Below the pieces are notes generated by a model, which saw nothing but the letters and a program-made list of their open reading frames with translations, searched no databases and was not told where the DNA came from. A stretch of DNA of 64,000 nucleotides, from the NCBI GenBank assembly GCA_013054445.1, contig JAAMPI010000025.1, forward strand, positions 30,421-94,420, written 5' to 3'. Position numbers and translations under genes: made by a program. This document shows, piece by piece, positions 33,985 to 46,423 of the stretch; the stretch's first letter is position 1, and every line of letters begins with the position of its first letter. The stretch is from Cudoniella acicularis. Taxonomy: Eukaryota; Ascomycota; Leotiomycetes; Helotiales; Helotiaceae.

Positions 33985-34357
33985 TCACGTGTTCATTACA
34001 TTGGTGGCTTGAATATTGTTATCGGGTTCGGCTGGCGACTCTAAGCCTTGACGGGTATGGGAGGCATTGAGAAGTTCGAGATGGTGTTCTTCCCCTGATG
34101 CTCGTTGTGACAGGTGTTCTGAAATAATACACGCAAGTCAGTGTATGAACCTCTATTCCAACAGGTCTAGGTTAGATATCTTCTAGCTTACGCTCGTGTC
34201 CGTGATACCTACGAGTGGCATAAATTACTCCTATGCCAAGGGCTATGGTCGTGATTCTAAATACAATTGTGAGAATGTCGTTGATTGAAACTGCAATTTC
34301 AAGAACACCAATCAGTGAGAGTAATTCCTAAAACCGTTCAGTGGTCAACTTACCCAT
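33985..34357 (-). CDS. Tiny single-span membrane protein, paralogue 2 (truncated by TGA)
   Basis: Paralogue of 30011-30427. Exon 1 (34357-34354) is ATG plus one base, intron 1 is 34353-34291, exon 2 is 99 nt (34290-34192), intron 2 is 34191-34119 and exon 3 ends at TGA 33985. The 78-aa product starts MVSINDILTIVFRITT, spans the membrane to GVIYATRRYHGHE, and has a polar tail. The frame after the TGA continues with VQNIVGDTLELLAKHLQ, matching the end of paralogue 1 (LQHIIGDTLDVFSRHLQ), so the stop most likely came from CGA to TGA and removes about 24 residues. An Arg also sits inside the membrane span where paralogue 1 has Gly. It may be a young pseudogene. Confidence 0.65.
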
Positions 34358-37300
34358 ACTTGTATCTCTTTTCTTCTCAGATACTTGATACTTTAAACGT
34401 TAGAGATGATTATTGAAGTTTCGAATCTCGACCTCGTTTCTTCGAATACGGGCTCTGAGAAGTATTTAGGATTCCAAAGTTACTGTACCTCCGTGAGTTA
34501 CTTTTTGTTATTCCGGCCGCCTTAGTGCACAATGAGTAGCGGCCAAACCTGTAGGATCTCTTTGGTTATTAGTTTTTGATTTCTGACAACGGGTCTGATA
34601 TGCAGACTTTTTATTTTAATGGTGAGATTTCAGAATGGCGCACACCTTGCAAGCAGTCGCATTCTTGCAGCAAAGCATAGCATAGCAAGGAAAAGCAAAG
34701 AAAAAAGCAAAGCAAATCTAGCCGAATATCGGGTTTCTAACGTCATAACGAGTCCGGTAAAATAGGTCGGTTATTGCGCTCAAGTTTGTATTTTTTTTTC
34801 TCCTGCTTGGTGTGTTAATATGCATGGCTTCGTCGTACAAAGCACGGCGACGCGGACAAGACACAGCAACCATGGAGGGTCAATTTTCAGTTTTCGACCG
34901 ACATCTCTCTGAATCTCGACTTCTACAATTTTGGTCCTAGTAATAGTGCCTCCGATGCTTTAGTGTCCCCATGGCGTTATTCTCGTAAGGTCGAGACCGT
35001 CAACGATATCTAAATTCTCTCACCGGTCGGGCTGCATGCTTCCTGCAAGTCTGGCACAAGTCACAATCAGATCAAATCAACAAGTCAGTTGTGGCGTCTG
35101 CATTTCCCCGTAATCTCTTTGCGCTCTGAGCGCTTGATTCTGAGGATAAGATCATAAGGGCAACGATTGCTCCTATCCACGTTCAAGTCTCATTAGATCA
35201 GTTATAACGACGCTGCTCTCCAAGCCGAAATCGCTTTCAAAGTTCCACTACAAGACTTTCAAGAAAGAAATATAGGGAACTCTGGGTTTGCTGCCGAGAT
35301 ATCTTTGCGAGCCACGTGCAATTGAAGCTGCCCAATAACCGGAACAGGTGCATCAGCTTCGCCTCAAAGGGGGCGTTTTTAGCTTGCATGCGGATAGGTT
35401 TGAAGCCGTGTCCCGACTTCACTTCTCAGGAGAAATATCGGGCGCACCCCGAAAACTAACCTTGGATTTCGAACCGATCCCGAGAGAGAATTCGATCTCG
35501 GCTTCACCTTCTCGGGCGTGGCTTTGCGCCACTGACGCGCACACTTTCCGGAAACCTGCTCCGACAAATCCGGGTCCGGAACACGAGATTCTTGCCCCTA
35601 TTATTGTTATTGGTGCAAGAATTCAAGAGGGGATGTCTAGATTTAATGGATGACGATAGATGAATATGACAGGTTTTGGTGGTGGGTGGGGAATGTCGAT
35701 ACGGCTCAATCTAGGGAACCCTCGCTTATAATAGGGGGTGTGATGGGGGGTCACTGTCTTTGTAGAGATCATTTTGGGTAGGATCCAGTTAGGTAGAAAT
35801 CCTAGCATCTCTACAACAGACAAGAAAATCATGGAGTGCATATCATAATTGTACAATCACGTTACGAGGTCAACAAAAGAAAGGGGGAAGAGCAGCATCG
35901 CCCACTTAGGCTTAGCGCGCTGCTGACTAAGTGGTACATCAACTTCAATTTCAACGACACTTAAGCTTCAACTTCTCCAAAGTTAAACCTCGAATAATGT
36001 TATGCGAAACTACTCTCAATATCTGAGGGAATATTTGCTTGCAGCTGCTGGAAACGATTTGAGAGTATAAATGGCCTGGAAATTTTGCTGGTGAGGTTCT
36101 TGCTTGGCATCACTAGAGCAACGAAACTGCAGTCATCCGAGTCAGTCAACTACGTAGGTAGGATTTTATCTGTCTAAAGAGTCCTGAAGGCCGTCGCATG
36201 ATACCAGTCATATCTCGCCATAATCCTTACCTCATATCTGATTGTCTTCGTGCTAAAAAAGTTCCAGCCCAGCCACCTATCGGCCTATCAAAACGTGTAT
36301 TCACTCGCAAGTCGCTCCGCCCAAACTCTTATTTAAATAACAAAATAAGCAAAATGTGTTTCAAAACAGTTCCTTTTAGGGGTTAAGAGCATGATTCGAA
36401 CCCTCACTTGCAACCGCATGCTGTGCCGACCTTATGAGGCGGAGGTCCTCTGCCGATTGATAGCGTATAGGGAAATCATATTCACGCACTTTTTCTTTTG
36501 CTACCTTTTTTGAATGGGGTATTTTGAGTTTTTTGATTTTGGTTCTTTGAGTAGGAGAATATTGCGATTACTTGCCATCAAACGACTATAAGCGAGGTGT
36601 ACACAAGTTCTGCGGTACGTTTGTTTCTGTTTTCCATACTTTTGCAAAATCCTACGTGCGTCGCAAGTACCACAGAGGATGAAAAACTAGTGCTAAATTT
36701 CCTTCGCGAGTATTCTAGTGGTACAAGTAAGTCCTTTACCGTGCTCATCCTGTGAGTACCGTTCCTGTTCAGTGTTGGCGTTACTTTATTTTCCAAAGTA
36801 ATTCATTACGGTACCGAGATCACAAGTGAAAATGCCTCCCCTCCTGACACAAGTGCACATCTTGATGCAATTGTTTGAAGTTACCTTCTCTTGTCCCTTA
36901 TCTTTAGCGTCACAACTGTCACCACCGCATGTGTGTTAGGAAGTATTCATGCGATATGCAAAATGGAAAAAGATTCGCCGTCTCGCTTACCATTACAAAA
37001 GAATACTGCCAAAAAAACGCACGTGTGCGCACACAGAGAAAAAAAGTTTATATACCACGGAAGTATATTATTTAAGGGGGTAGAGAAGGTTGTAAACAAC
37101 TCTGTTCTAGCAACTCCGATCCTATCAGGTCCAGCTCCGGGCAAGTTCAGAAATCCCTAAGGGATATCATCACTGCAGACCCCTGATAGGGGGTGCTGGC
37201 TAAGGTACTAGAACCGCCAGTCATGTCGCGTAGGTACAGTCTCGGCACTCCTAGCATAGCCTTCCTGTTTCCCTGTGAAACCAGAAATCGTTATTTTAAT

Positions 37301-38275
37301 TTATATAGCCCGATGCCGAAACTCGGCTCGCATGCTTATTTCCCCGCAATTAACCCGTAGGAGTGGTTTTTGGCTTTGCCTATGCTGGCACCGAGGTTCA
37401 CACATTATTTTCATTTGCGTTAGGTTATTTAGTGGCTGATGGTGAATGTGCCGCTTCCGATTCCTAATTTTGGATTCGTATTTGCGAGTTCACTTCACAA
37501 ATTGGTAGGCTGTACGCGCACAGAGCGACGTGCGAAAGGGACCACGAAGAGAACGAGAAGACTTGGTTGTGATATTATAAATCGAACGCGTCACACTCCC
37601 ATATTGTCTTCTGCCTCTGCCAGAATAGTTTCATTGCGACGCGGGTCACGAAATGTCCAACTTCCGACGCAAAGCAGATTGGGAATGAATGTTCTCAATG
37701 TCTCGCAGTACGACAGACATCTAAATATGTTGGCCAATGGCTACGTAAGTCGATATGGCCTCAGACGGAAATGTAAACACGGTATGGGGGTTCTGAAAGT
37801 CTCACGCTAAGAGAGATATTTAGAAGTGTTTTCTTTTCTAACTTAAAAGGATCGCCCAGTTTGCCGCGCTACTAAACACTGGACATCAGAACCACACAAA
37901 ATGGAAATGAGTGAAGACTTTAGACAAGAACATCATATGAGATGGCAATATTTTGCAAAATGTGAGGACAAGTCATAAGACCCACCTCGTTACACATAGT
38001 GAAGAAGTTTTTCTGTTTTTCTGCGCCGAGGACAACGCTGAATTGCAGTAACGATAGTCAACTAGCTAACTGAAATCTAAAGCCAAACACAACGTGCAAC
38101 CTGGCTATAAATGAAACCGTTCCATTTCCACCCTTCCAGAACTATACCCAAAACACAAATCTCACAAAAATGCCACGAAAACAGGGAAACCCTGGCCTTC
38201 AAAGCATACATCTAGCTTTCCTGTATTCTTATTCTCCATTTACCAAAATCACTTCCCAGTGATCCTTGCGGCCTC
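34358..38275. other. 3.9-kb gene-poor region
   Basis: No convincing gene on either strand. The 123-codon plus frame at 37439-37810 is basic and lacks any motif. It contains an AGCAAAG-type low-complexity stretch (34675-34720), a small inverted pair CCACTTAG/CTAAGTGG (35910-35936) and, on the minus strand near 36380-36460, a tRNA-like B box (GGTTCGAATC) and A-box-like TCAATCGGCAGAGG that do not fold into a normal tRNA. Confidence 0.45.
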
Positions 38276-38807
38276 TCATTTCAGAGGCAACCCCGAATCC
38301 CCTAACAACAGGGGAGCAACCGTGCTTTCCACAGTCCCCAAGTCACCGACACTGTTCAGCACCTGTGTTGCAGTCCCAACCAAACCCCCTAAGCCCCCTA
38401 AGCCCGCAAGATTGCTTTGCCTCTTCGTGTTGCCAACCCAACGTTTCAGAATGCCGGTGAGTCCAGAGGAAGATCCGCTCGATCCTCCGCTCGCTCCTCC
38501 GCTAGTAAGACTGCCGAGGAGAGGTCCAACGAGAGGAAGGCCTACGACCGTGCCAACGAGGAGCCCAAGACCATTATTGCTTGTAGGAAGCGTTCCGGCG
38601 GCGTCGACGCCTTGGACGGACGCGCCGTTGATCTCATCTTGGAGTGCTTGGTCTGGGCCGGTTGAAGAATCTTGGCGAGGCTGTAAACTGCTTAGCAGAG
38701 AGAATACTGCGGAGTTAGAGAAAGATAGGATCGAAGGGAATTACCAAGATGGGTGCTGCAAGAAATATAGGAAGGAAGGAAAGAATGATGGATGTGGAGA
38801 GACGCAT
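38276..38807 (-). CDS. Small secreted Gly/Leu/Ser-rich protein with Kex2 sites
   Basis: A 155-aa protein from two exons. Exon 1 (38807-38745) encodes exactly a 21-residue signal peptide, MRLSTSIILSFLPIFLAAPIL; intron 38744-38681 (gtaatt to acag); exon 2 continues PRQDSSTGPDQ, a typical post-signal fungal propeptide start. The mature part has a hydrophobic Gly/Leu stretch (GLGLLVGTVVGLPLVGPLLGSL), a Gly/Ser linker, two Lys-Arg sites (LKR-WVGNT-KR) that Kex2 could cut, and a GLGGLGGL segment. It has no cysteines, so it is not a hydrophobin or classic effector. The plus-strand frame over this locus is its shadow. A TATATATA stretch lies about 20-30 bp upstream of the ATG. Confidence 0.78.
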
Positions 38808-39954
38808 TTTTGCTTGAAGTTGGAGGCTATATATATCGGAAGATGGTGCTCCGATTGGTTGCGTTGCAGTGTTCTTTTCTAGTTGAAGAGTGACTTAAGA
38901 TTGGGGAGGTTCTAGGGATATATATACAGACAGTCCATTAGCTTCTGTCCCACCATTTAAGTACGACAAAGTCCATTGAAAGGTAACCAATCCACAATAG
39001 CACATTGACGACATTTTCAATTTGGTGCTTTTTTGTGTTAATCGAGCCCGGCTATTTAGTCGGTTTTGACTAGTCCGGTGACTTACAGGCATTTTGTTCT
39101 TGATCACTTGGAGATAAATTATTGTTTAGGTAACCGAACAAGTGTTCAGAATAGTTGTAAATAGCAGTCAACTACAGCTTTCGCTTATCGCAAAATTATT
39201 AAGTAACAAGAAGCCCCGTCACAAATAAGTTACGGCCACATTTATCTCTCAAATTTGTGGGAATAAATTCCACGCAATTCAACCTTGACACTACTCCATT
39301 GCTTGTTCTTGCCAAATCCTCAACACTGATTAGCTTGGGAAAAGGTAATCGTAAATCTTAGTAAGATTGATATTCAATCTAATGACTAATGAAATTTGAG
39401 TTATAAAATTGAAATATAACCAAGAATATTGAAAACTAAAGCGGGAAGGTCAAAGCCAGAAATTCACTTGACCTGGTAATTCTCAATATTCACAGAAGTC
39501 TAAATGTCATTGTATCATCAACCTCAAGTTACTCGTGGCATAGACACTTGGTCCAAATATCTGAACCATCAAGAGACTAGATTTTCAGCTCTGAAACTTC
39601 TAGAAGAAAAAATGGGAGCTCGAAGATCAGCGGACTTGATAGATCATAAATTCAAAATGGTCGCCAGAATGTGCCATCTTGGCTAGTATGGTTACTGTAC
39701 GGCGGAACATACTTTCGAGCATATTGCGGGTGACCTTCCATGTGTACCAGTACTAAGGAAATGGAACATCGGTTACGCCGTGTGATAGATCTCGCATAAC
39801 CTGAGATGACGATTCACTCTAGCACTTGCTGGAAATCGTTCGTACATTACCCGAGAAGGGTCAAAACTCCGGCTGTGGATAAGGCTATTATTATCAGCAA
39901 CATTTGTTGTACACGGCTTGCCAACTCCAACCACGCTCGTAACACTTTGCGGCC
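38808..39954. promoter_or_regulatory. Divergent upstream region, secreted protein / UstYa-like
   Basis: AT-rich spacer of 1147 bp between two divergent start codons. The 60-codon frame at 39504-39686 has no recognisable content. Confidence 0.45.
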
Positions 39955-40959
39955 ATGGCTGGTAAAACTTTCTACAGCGAGGTTGCGTCTGGAGACAACT
40001 TATCTGACGAGCAGTACGAAAAGCTCCCAAAGCGACGAACCTCATGGACCCCGCCGCTCCCCACCATAATCCTGGCGATCACCACGGGTGCGCTTGCACT
40101 CAACACGATTTTAATGTCCTTACGACCAGTCAACATTTGCACGACTGAATCTCCGGCTAATGACTACTCAACAGATTGGGGTATGTGGCTTTCCACCCCT
40201 TCAAGGGCACCTTACTAACCCTTCTAAGCCCCGGCCAAAGCAATCATTCAGATGAAGCAGGTAGTCTACACGAGCGCATTCCGATACAACGAAACATCAG
40301 ATAGCTACTACCGCGAGTTCGACCCCACTGAACCACAGTATGTTGGAAAACCATCGCCTGAGATTGACAATGCGTGGCACAAGCTTTTGCAGGGTGAGTT
40401 GAATAGACAAAAAAGTATGAAGGGTCACTGACATAGAAACAAAGGTCAGTACCTCTACCTGCCAAAAGAGGAGGCAATGAAGCTAGACAATCCAGTTCCA
40501 ATCGAAGCCCTCCAAGGTTCCTATTTGGCCGAGTAAGTGAACGCTACTCCTTCCCGTGGCCGAGACTCATAGTTGCACAGGGTGGAAGTCATGCACTCAT
40601 TGCACTGTTTGAATGCCATCCGTAAGGCTCTGGACCCTGAATATTACGCCATTCATGACCAGCACCCGTTACTAGCAGACTTACAGGCCGTCCACGTTGG
40701 TGAGCCTTCAAGTGCACTAATCAGTTTGGTGGCAACTACTGACGTCAGGCTTCCAGAGCATTGTATCGAACAACTTCGTCAGAATATCCAGTGCGCCACG
40801 GATTTGACCCCTGTACCATTGCGACCATACGGACCACCCGGACATATCAATCTAGTCGGAACACCACAGACTCATACTTGCCGTGACTGGAAGGCATTTA
40901 GACAATGGTATAGCCAGAAGGGAGAAGAATGGGGTAGCATGAACAGTGGCGGAACCTAA
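39955..40959 (+). CDS. UstYa-like DUF3328 protein, probable oxidase
   Basis: UstYa-family proteins catalyse oxidative modification and cyclisation of peptides and other metabolites in fungal pathways such as ustiloxin. Four exons (introns 40181-40228, 40394-40444 and 40533-40580) give 285 aa. A cytosolic N-terminus is followed by one membrane span (LPTIILAITTGALALNTIL), then a lumenal domain with both family motifs: HSLHC (HxxHC) in VMHSLHCLNAIRK, and HCIEQLRQNIQCATD. A conserved PTEPQYVGKPSPEIDNAWHKLL region precedes them. No tyrosinase and no second UstY-type gene is seen in the window. The neighbouring secreted protein and OPT transporter make a peptide pathway worth considering. Confidence 0.92.
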
Positions 40960-41158
40960 GCGTGATAACTTATTGCCTTGGTGGCTAGATGAGTTGAGCG
41001 ATAATAGCGGTTTCACTTGGACCGTCCTTCTGTCCTGGAATTAGGTTTGGCACTGTTGAAAGGAGGTACATCCGGCACATCTGGTATAGTATAGAGAAAC
41101 GCCGGTCTTCGCAGGCGGGGAATAGGCTGGTTTGCCTCAGCGGTGACTTTTCGACCAT

Positions 41159-42550
41159 TTAAGTGTATTTAGAAAATGCCAAAGAAGCATTTGTTCCACC
41201 GAACCCAAAACTATTTGATACGGAGACCTTTACTTGTTTTTCCTGGGCGGATAGAGGAATATAATTGCAATTGAACCCGTCCTGATGATTGTGGAGATTC
41301 AGCGTGGGAGGTAGAATATTCTACAATATGTCAGTGTGCAAATCTCAATTGGCGGGAAACAACACACCTCTTGGACGGCCAAGATAGCAAAAATCGCTTC
41401 AACGGCACCCGCAGCTCCTAGCAAATGACCAATAGCACCTTTCGTACTACTGACGGCAATCTGGCTTTCGTTATCGAGGCCATCCTCACCTAGCATTAGG
41501 GCTTTGATTGCAGAATTTTCTGCAGCATCACCAAGCGGAGTGCTTGTTGCGTGGGCATTGATATAATCAACATCCTTGGGACGAATCCCACCGTTCTTCA
41601 AAGCTCTTTGCATGGCTAGCAGAGCTCCACCTCCGTCTTCTTTTGGCGCCGTGATATGATGAGCATCCCCACTGCATCCATAGCCTCGGACTTCAGCGTA
41701 AATCCGAGCCCCACGAGCTTTGGCGTGTTCCAGTTCTTCGAGGACAACAACCCCTGCACCCTCAGCAATGACAAAACCGCACCTATCTCGATCGAAGGGG
41801 CGTGATGAGGATTTTGGATCGTGATTGTAAGAGGTTGCAAGCGATCGGGATCTCGCAAAACCTGCCAGAGCAAGTGGGTGAATACAGGACTCCGACCCAC
41901 CAGCTATCATCACATTTGCGTCCCCAAAAGCAATAAAGCGTGATGCATCCCCAATGGCATGAGCCCCGGTGGTGCATGCAGTTGTCACGGCGTGGTTGGG
42001 CCCCTGGAAGCCATACTTCATGGAGATGTGCCCAGCACCCAAGTTGATGAGTAGTTGCGGAACGAACAGTGGCGACACTTTCTTGTACCCCTACGCACGG
42101 ATCTCAGTAAGCATCCCCCTTATCCAGTATTGACTGATAGCTCACTGCTTTTTCATAGGCTATACTGGTGTTATACAGCTCTTCTAGATTTCCAATACCA
42201 CTGCCCAAGCAAACGCCGGTTGCCTCCTTATGTTCTTGCGTATGAGGTTTCCACCCAGCGTCATTCAGTGCCATTTCCGCTGCGGCAATCGCATACTGTG
42301 TAAATTTTGCCATACGCCGTTCATCTCCTTGGTCCAACCAGTCTGACGCCTGCCACTTCCCATCCTCCCGTCTGCCAACTGGGATTGTGCCCGCGACTGT
42401 ACTCGGAAGCTGTTGCCATTGTGCTGAAAACTCGAGATGTGCCACGCTTTGAATTCCGCAATCGCCCGCAAGAAGGCGTGCCCAGGTCCGCCGAACTCCC
42501 ACTCCCAATGGCGTTATGGCACCGAGACCTGTCACTACCACGCGTCGCAT
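41159..42550 (-). CDS. CEM1: Mitochondrial 3-oxoacyl-ACP synthase (KAS II type)
   Basis: A condensing enzyme that elongates acyl chains on the mitochondrial ACP, in the pathway that supplies octanoate for lipoate. It begins [16 protein letters not shown], as fungal Cem1 proteins do. Catalytic residues are visible: Cys in [13 protein letters not shown], His in [11 protein letters not shown] and His in [12 protein letters not shown], and the C-terminal [13 protein letters not shown] loop. Three exons give about 430 aa. The last exon (41159 to about 41323) follows a short intron ending tgtag and supplies the FGFGGTNA motif, so stopping at 41299 would lose it. No long mitochondrial presequence is visible. 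Sitting by a UstYa-like gene it could be read as a metabolite gene, but the sequence looks like the housekeeping enzyme. Confidence 0.93.
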
Positions 42551-43618
42551 TGTTTGGCCATGTTCATGTCGAATGGAGATTTGGAAACGAAGTGAGGTCT
42601 GGGGAAGCTAGTCCACCTTTGGCTTTCTTAGCGAGCTTCGGTTGCTTCCCCTGACCTCACCTAAGACGACTTCAACGCTCAGGCTTCATCAATTCAGCCT
42701 CCGATCCACTGGTACGGATCAGAAAAAATCTCCATCTCCAAACCCAATACCACGCAGAATGTGCTCGTTGTTGGGAACGGTCAGTGTCTCGTTGTCTTAT
42801 CTTGCTTTGGCGTCCACAGTCTTTTCGTGGCGGAGCATCTTGACAGCGACGATCCCAGTCCGGGAGCGAACCTTTGGGACTCGGATCAACATGTGTTTCG
42901 AGGAATCGGACTTATTTGCAAGTGCGACCGCCACAAGTTGAAGTCTACAGCTGTGGCTACAGTGTGTCCCTGTGTCTATGACTCTGGAGTCTGATAAGCT
43001 CCTATATTGTTTCGTTTGCCAGGCAGGGTCTGTGTTAGAAGTCTGTTTACTCTCCACACTGGCCAATGCATGAGGCTTGGTGAGCTACTGCGCCGCAGCT
43101 TTGTTTCAAGAAACTTGCATAGACTCTTCCGGTTTGTACCGTGCCTTATCTACAGCAGGATGGCTTGCATTCTGACTTTCTTGCAGCCAATTAGGAGTTT
43201 CAAGTGCCAGGGAACTCTCCGGCTGAGGCAACTTCCATACCGACAGGTCGGGCCTAAGCAGATCTTCGGCATGCATAGCCATGTTTTCTCCATACTTTTT
43301 TTTGCCTGTGCTCGCCTGTGCGCGCCTATGCACAGTCTTTTGGAGCTTCCAGAGGATCTTTATTTATCCTTCCGATAGAGATATGGACATTCAGGCGAAT
43401 CTCTGCAAGGAATCTTATCTGAACTCTCCGCCTTCCTTCATTCCTTGTGCTTCACGTAAGTCAGAGGTCTTCCCGTTTACGACGCCACAATTCTTAGCTT
43501 TGCATTCGGCAAAGATCCAAGTGGTACCATCAGTTTCTTGTCATATATACAGTTCATGCTTTGTTCCAATGGCTCTTCAGACCGTTGATCGTTCTCCGTG
43601 TCGCCGGGCCCTTTCACC
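42551..43618. promoter_or_regulatory. Divergent upstream region CEM1 / OPT transporter
   Basis: Spacer of 1068 bp between divergent start codons. Open frames here lack protein character. It likely carries the OPT 5' leader. Confidence 0.5.
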
Positions 43619-46423
43619 ATGGCCTTACAATTTGAAAGGAAACCGTCTGGTACGGATTCCTCCAAGGCACGAACTAGATACGATGATGGGAAGGACTGGA
43701 ATCCGAAGATGGACGATGTGGAGGTTACAGGTTATGAGGTGAACATAGGAGTAGCAACGTCGCGGTTTGACAACAGACCCGATCCAGTCACAGATCTCAA
43801 AGAGAGGTTGTCTTCATGGGGTATGGTAGAACCCTTTCCAAACTGTGGAAACACCCTCGCTAACATCACTGCCGACCCCAATTATCCTGAGGACAAGAGA
43901 GAATCGAAGATCCTGGACGCCTCTTCTTTTGATGACGATGTCTATTCCATCAAAGAGCTCGAGGATTCTCCATATCCTGAGGTTCGTGCAGCGGTACGAA
44001 GCTACGACGAAGATGTCCCTGCCAACACTATTCGTGCCTGGACCATCGGATTGGCCTTGGTTTTTCTAGGTGCCTCAATGAACACACTTTTCTCGCTACG
44101 AGCACCCTCGATTGGTCTTGGTGCACTTGTTGCCCAGATAATTGCGTGGCCGTTAGGACATGGGTACGTCTTCTGCTTTTTGATAACAGATATTGGATAT
44201 TTTGTGCTCATTATACTAATTCCTCTTTAGTTGGGCAAAGGTTATGCCTCGCCGACAATTTAATACCTTCGGCTTGAAATGGTCATTAAATCCCGGCCCA
44301 TTCAACATCAAAGAGCACTCAATCATCGTGGTCATGGCCGGAGTCAGTTTCAGCGCTGCATATGCTACTGATATCATTTTGGCACAAATTGCTTTCTATA
44401 AGCAAGACTTCGGAATCTTGTTCCAGCTCATGTTGGTTATCTCTACCCAATCTGTTGGATATGGTATTGCAGGAATGATGCGTAAGTTTCTCGTGTAAGT
44501 GCCATACCTCATTCTATATGGCTATATTGTTGTCTATTTTCATTCCCTCCATATGAATCGCATTGGATGTTTGCTAATTCATCTTCAGTTACCCAGCTGC
44601 AATGATATGGCCTGGTAACCTTGTCAGCGTCACTCTCATGAATGCCATGTATGAGAATGAGGTCAAGCCTGACCCGAACATTCTAGGCGGAAATATGGCA
44701 CGATATAGATGGTTTGGATACGTCTGTTTGGGCGCTTTCGTCTATTATTTCATTCCAGGTTTCCTGGCTCAGTTCCTAAGTGTCTTTGCCTTCGCAACAT
44801 GGATTGCCCCCAACAATGTCGTTGTCAATCAATTGTTTGGCGGCAGCACCGGTCTTTCGTTGCTACCCATCACTTTCGATTGGACCCAAATTTCCGGATT
44901 CGTCGGATCGCCCTTGATTCCCCCGTGGTTCTCTATTGCCAATACCCTGATTGGCGTTGGTGCCTTTTATATGATTGGCTGTTCAATCATTCACTACACC
45001 GGAACCTGGAGTTCAGCATTCTTACCCATGAGCGACGATGCGACTTACGATAATACTGGTGCCAATTACAACGTGACCAGGATCCTTAATCCAAATTTCA
45101 CGCTCAATTTGGAGGCCTACAAAGCATACTCACCATTGTTTCTATCCACTACATTCGCGATGTCCTACGGCTTGTCATTCGCTGCCATCTCCTCTTTGAT
45201 CGTGTATACCTACCTCAATCACGGGAAGCAAATCTGGCAACAATTCCGCAACAGCACAAAGGAGGAACCTGATATCCACATGAAGATGATGAGCAAATAC
45301 AAGGAGGCGCCAACATGGTGGTACATGAGTCTCTTCGCCATGATGGTTGCTCTAAGTTTGGTGACTGTTCTCGCCTTCGATACCAACCTCACTTGGTGGG
45401 CATTCTTGCTCGCGCTAGGTATCTCGTTCTGCTTTTCATTGCCCATTGGTATCATTCAAGCCATCACCAATACACAGATTGGCCTCAACGTTCTTACCGA
45501 ATTTATTTTCGGATACATTCAACCTGGAAGGCCACTCGCTCTTATGATTTTCAAAACATACGGATACATCACAATGTAAGTCTGCCTTGTCGAAATATTT
45601 ACTTCATACTTACACATAAATAGGTCACAGGCACTTGGCTTTGTCTCGGATCTTAAATTCGGTCACTACATGAAAGTACGTACCTCTATACCCTTATTAG
45701 AAGCACCAATTAACATACTCCCAGATCCCACCCCGAACAATGTTCATGTGCCAAGTCGTAGCTACTACCCTCTCCTGCTTCATCCAAGTTGGCGTAATAA
45801 ACTTCGCCCTCACCAACATCAAAGACGTCTGCACCCCACACCAAGAACAACACTTCACCTGCCCCGGCGGTAAAGTTTTCTTCTCCGGTAAGCCTCCCAC
45901 GACTCTTCCCAAAAGAAAAGCTAACAAAACTACAGCATCTGTAATCTGGGGTCTCATCGGCCCAGCCCGCATCTTCTCCCCAGGACAAATCTACGCGGCC
46001 CTCTTCTGGTTCTTCCTCGCCGGCGCCCTCCTGCCCATCATTATCTACTTCTCTGCCCGCAAATGGCCCTCCTCACCAATCAAGTACCTCATGGCACCCC
46101 TAATCTTCGGAGGCGCTGCTTCAATCCCTCCAGCCACACCCCTCAACTACCTCTCTTGGGGCGTTGTTGGTTTCATCTTCCAAAAGTTAATCCGGCAAAG
46201 GTATTTTGCCTGGTGGAGTAGGTTGAACTATTTGACGAGTAGTGGATTGGATTTGGGACTGGCGCTGAGCACGCTATTTATCTTCTTCGCGTTTACGCTG
46301 AATAATGTGCAAGCGCCTACTTGGTGGGGCAATACTATTGTGAGTGCTACGATGGATGCGCAGGATACCGCAGTGCAGCAAATCGTGGCGGATGGACAGA
46401 AGTTTGGTCCTACTGTTTGGTAG
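43619..46423 (+). CDS. OPT-family oligopeptide transporter
   Basis: Proton-coupled plasma-membrane importer of small peptides such as tetra/pentapeptides or glutathione-type substrates. Six exons encode about 830 aa with many hydrophobic segments. The OPT signatures are present: SPYPEVR before the first span and NPGPFNIKEH after the second. Further family stretches are IGYGIAGMMR-like, AMIWPGNLVSVTL, and the late PPATPLNYLSWGVVGFIFQ. Introns fall near 44163-44230, 44495-44588, 45577-45624, 45675-45723 and 45890-45935. The long acidic N-terminus (about 130 residues) is usual for fungal OPTs. An in-frame ATG at 43598 would add 7 residues. Confidence 0.93.

Noticed and set aside
36380..36460. 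tRNA-like boxes on the minus strand
   Set aside because: A GGTTCGAATC B box and an A-box-like run are present, but the acceptor, anticodon and T stems do not pair properly, so no functional tRNA is called.
37439..37810. 123-codon basic plus-strand frame
   Set aside because: Arg/Lys-rich composition without any motif or conserved pattern that I can recognise; left out as unsupported.
38259..38882. 207-codon plus-strand open frame
   Set aside because: It lies antisense to the two-exon secreted protein, whose signal peptide, clean splice sites and KR sites make the minus strand the better choice.
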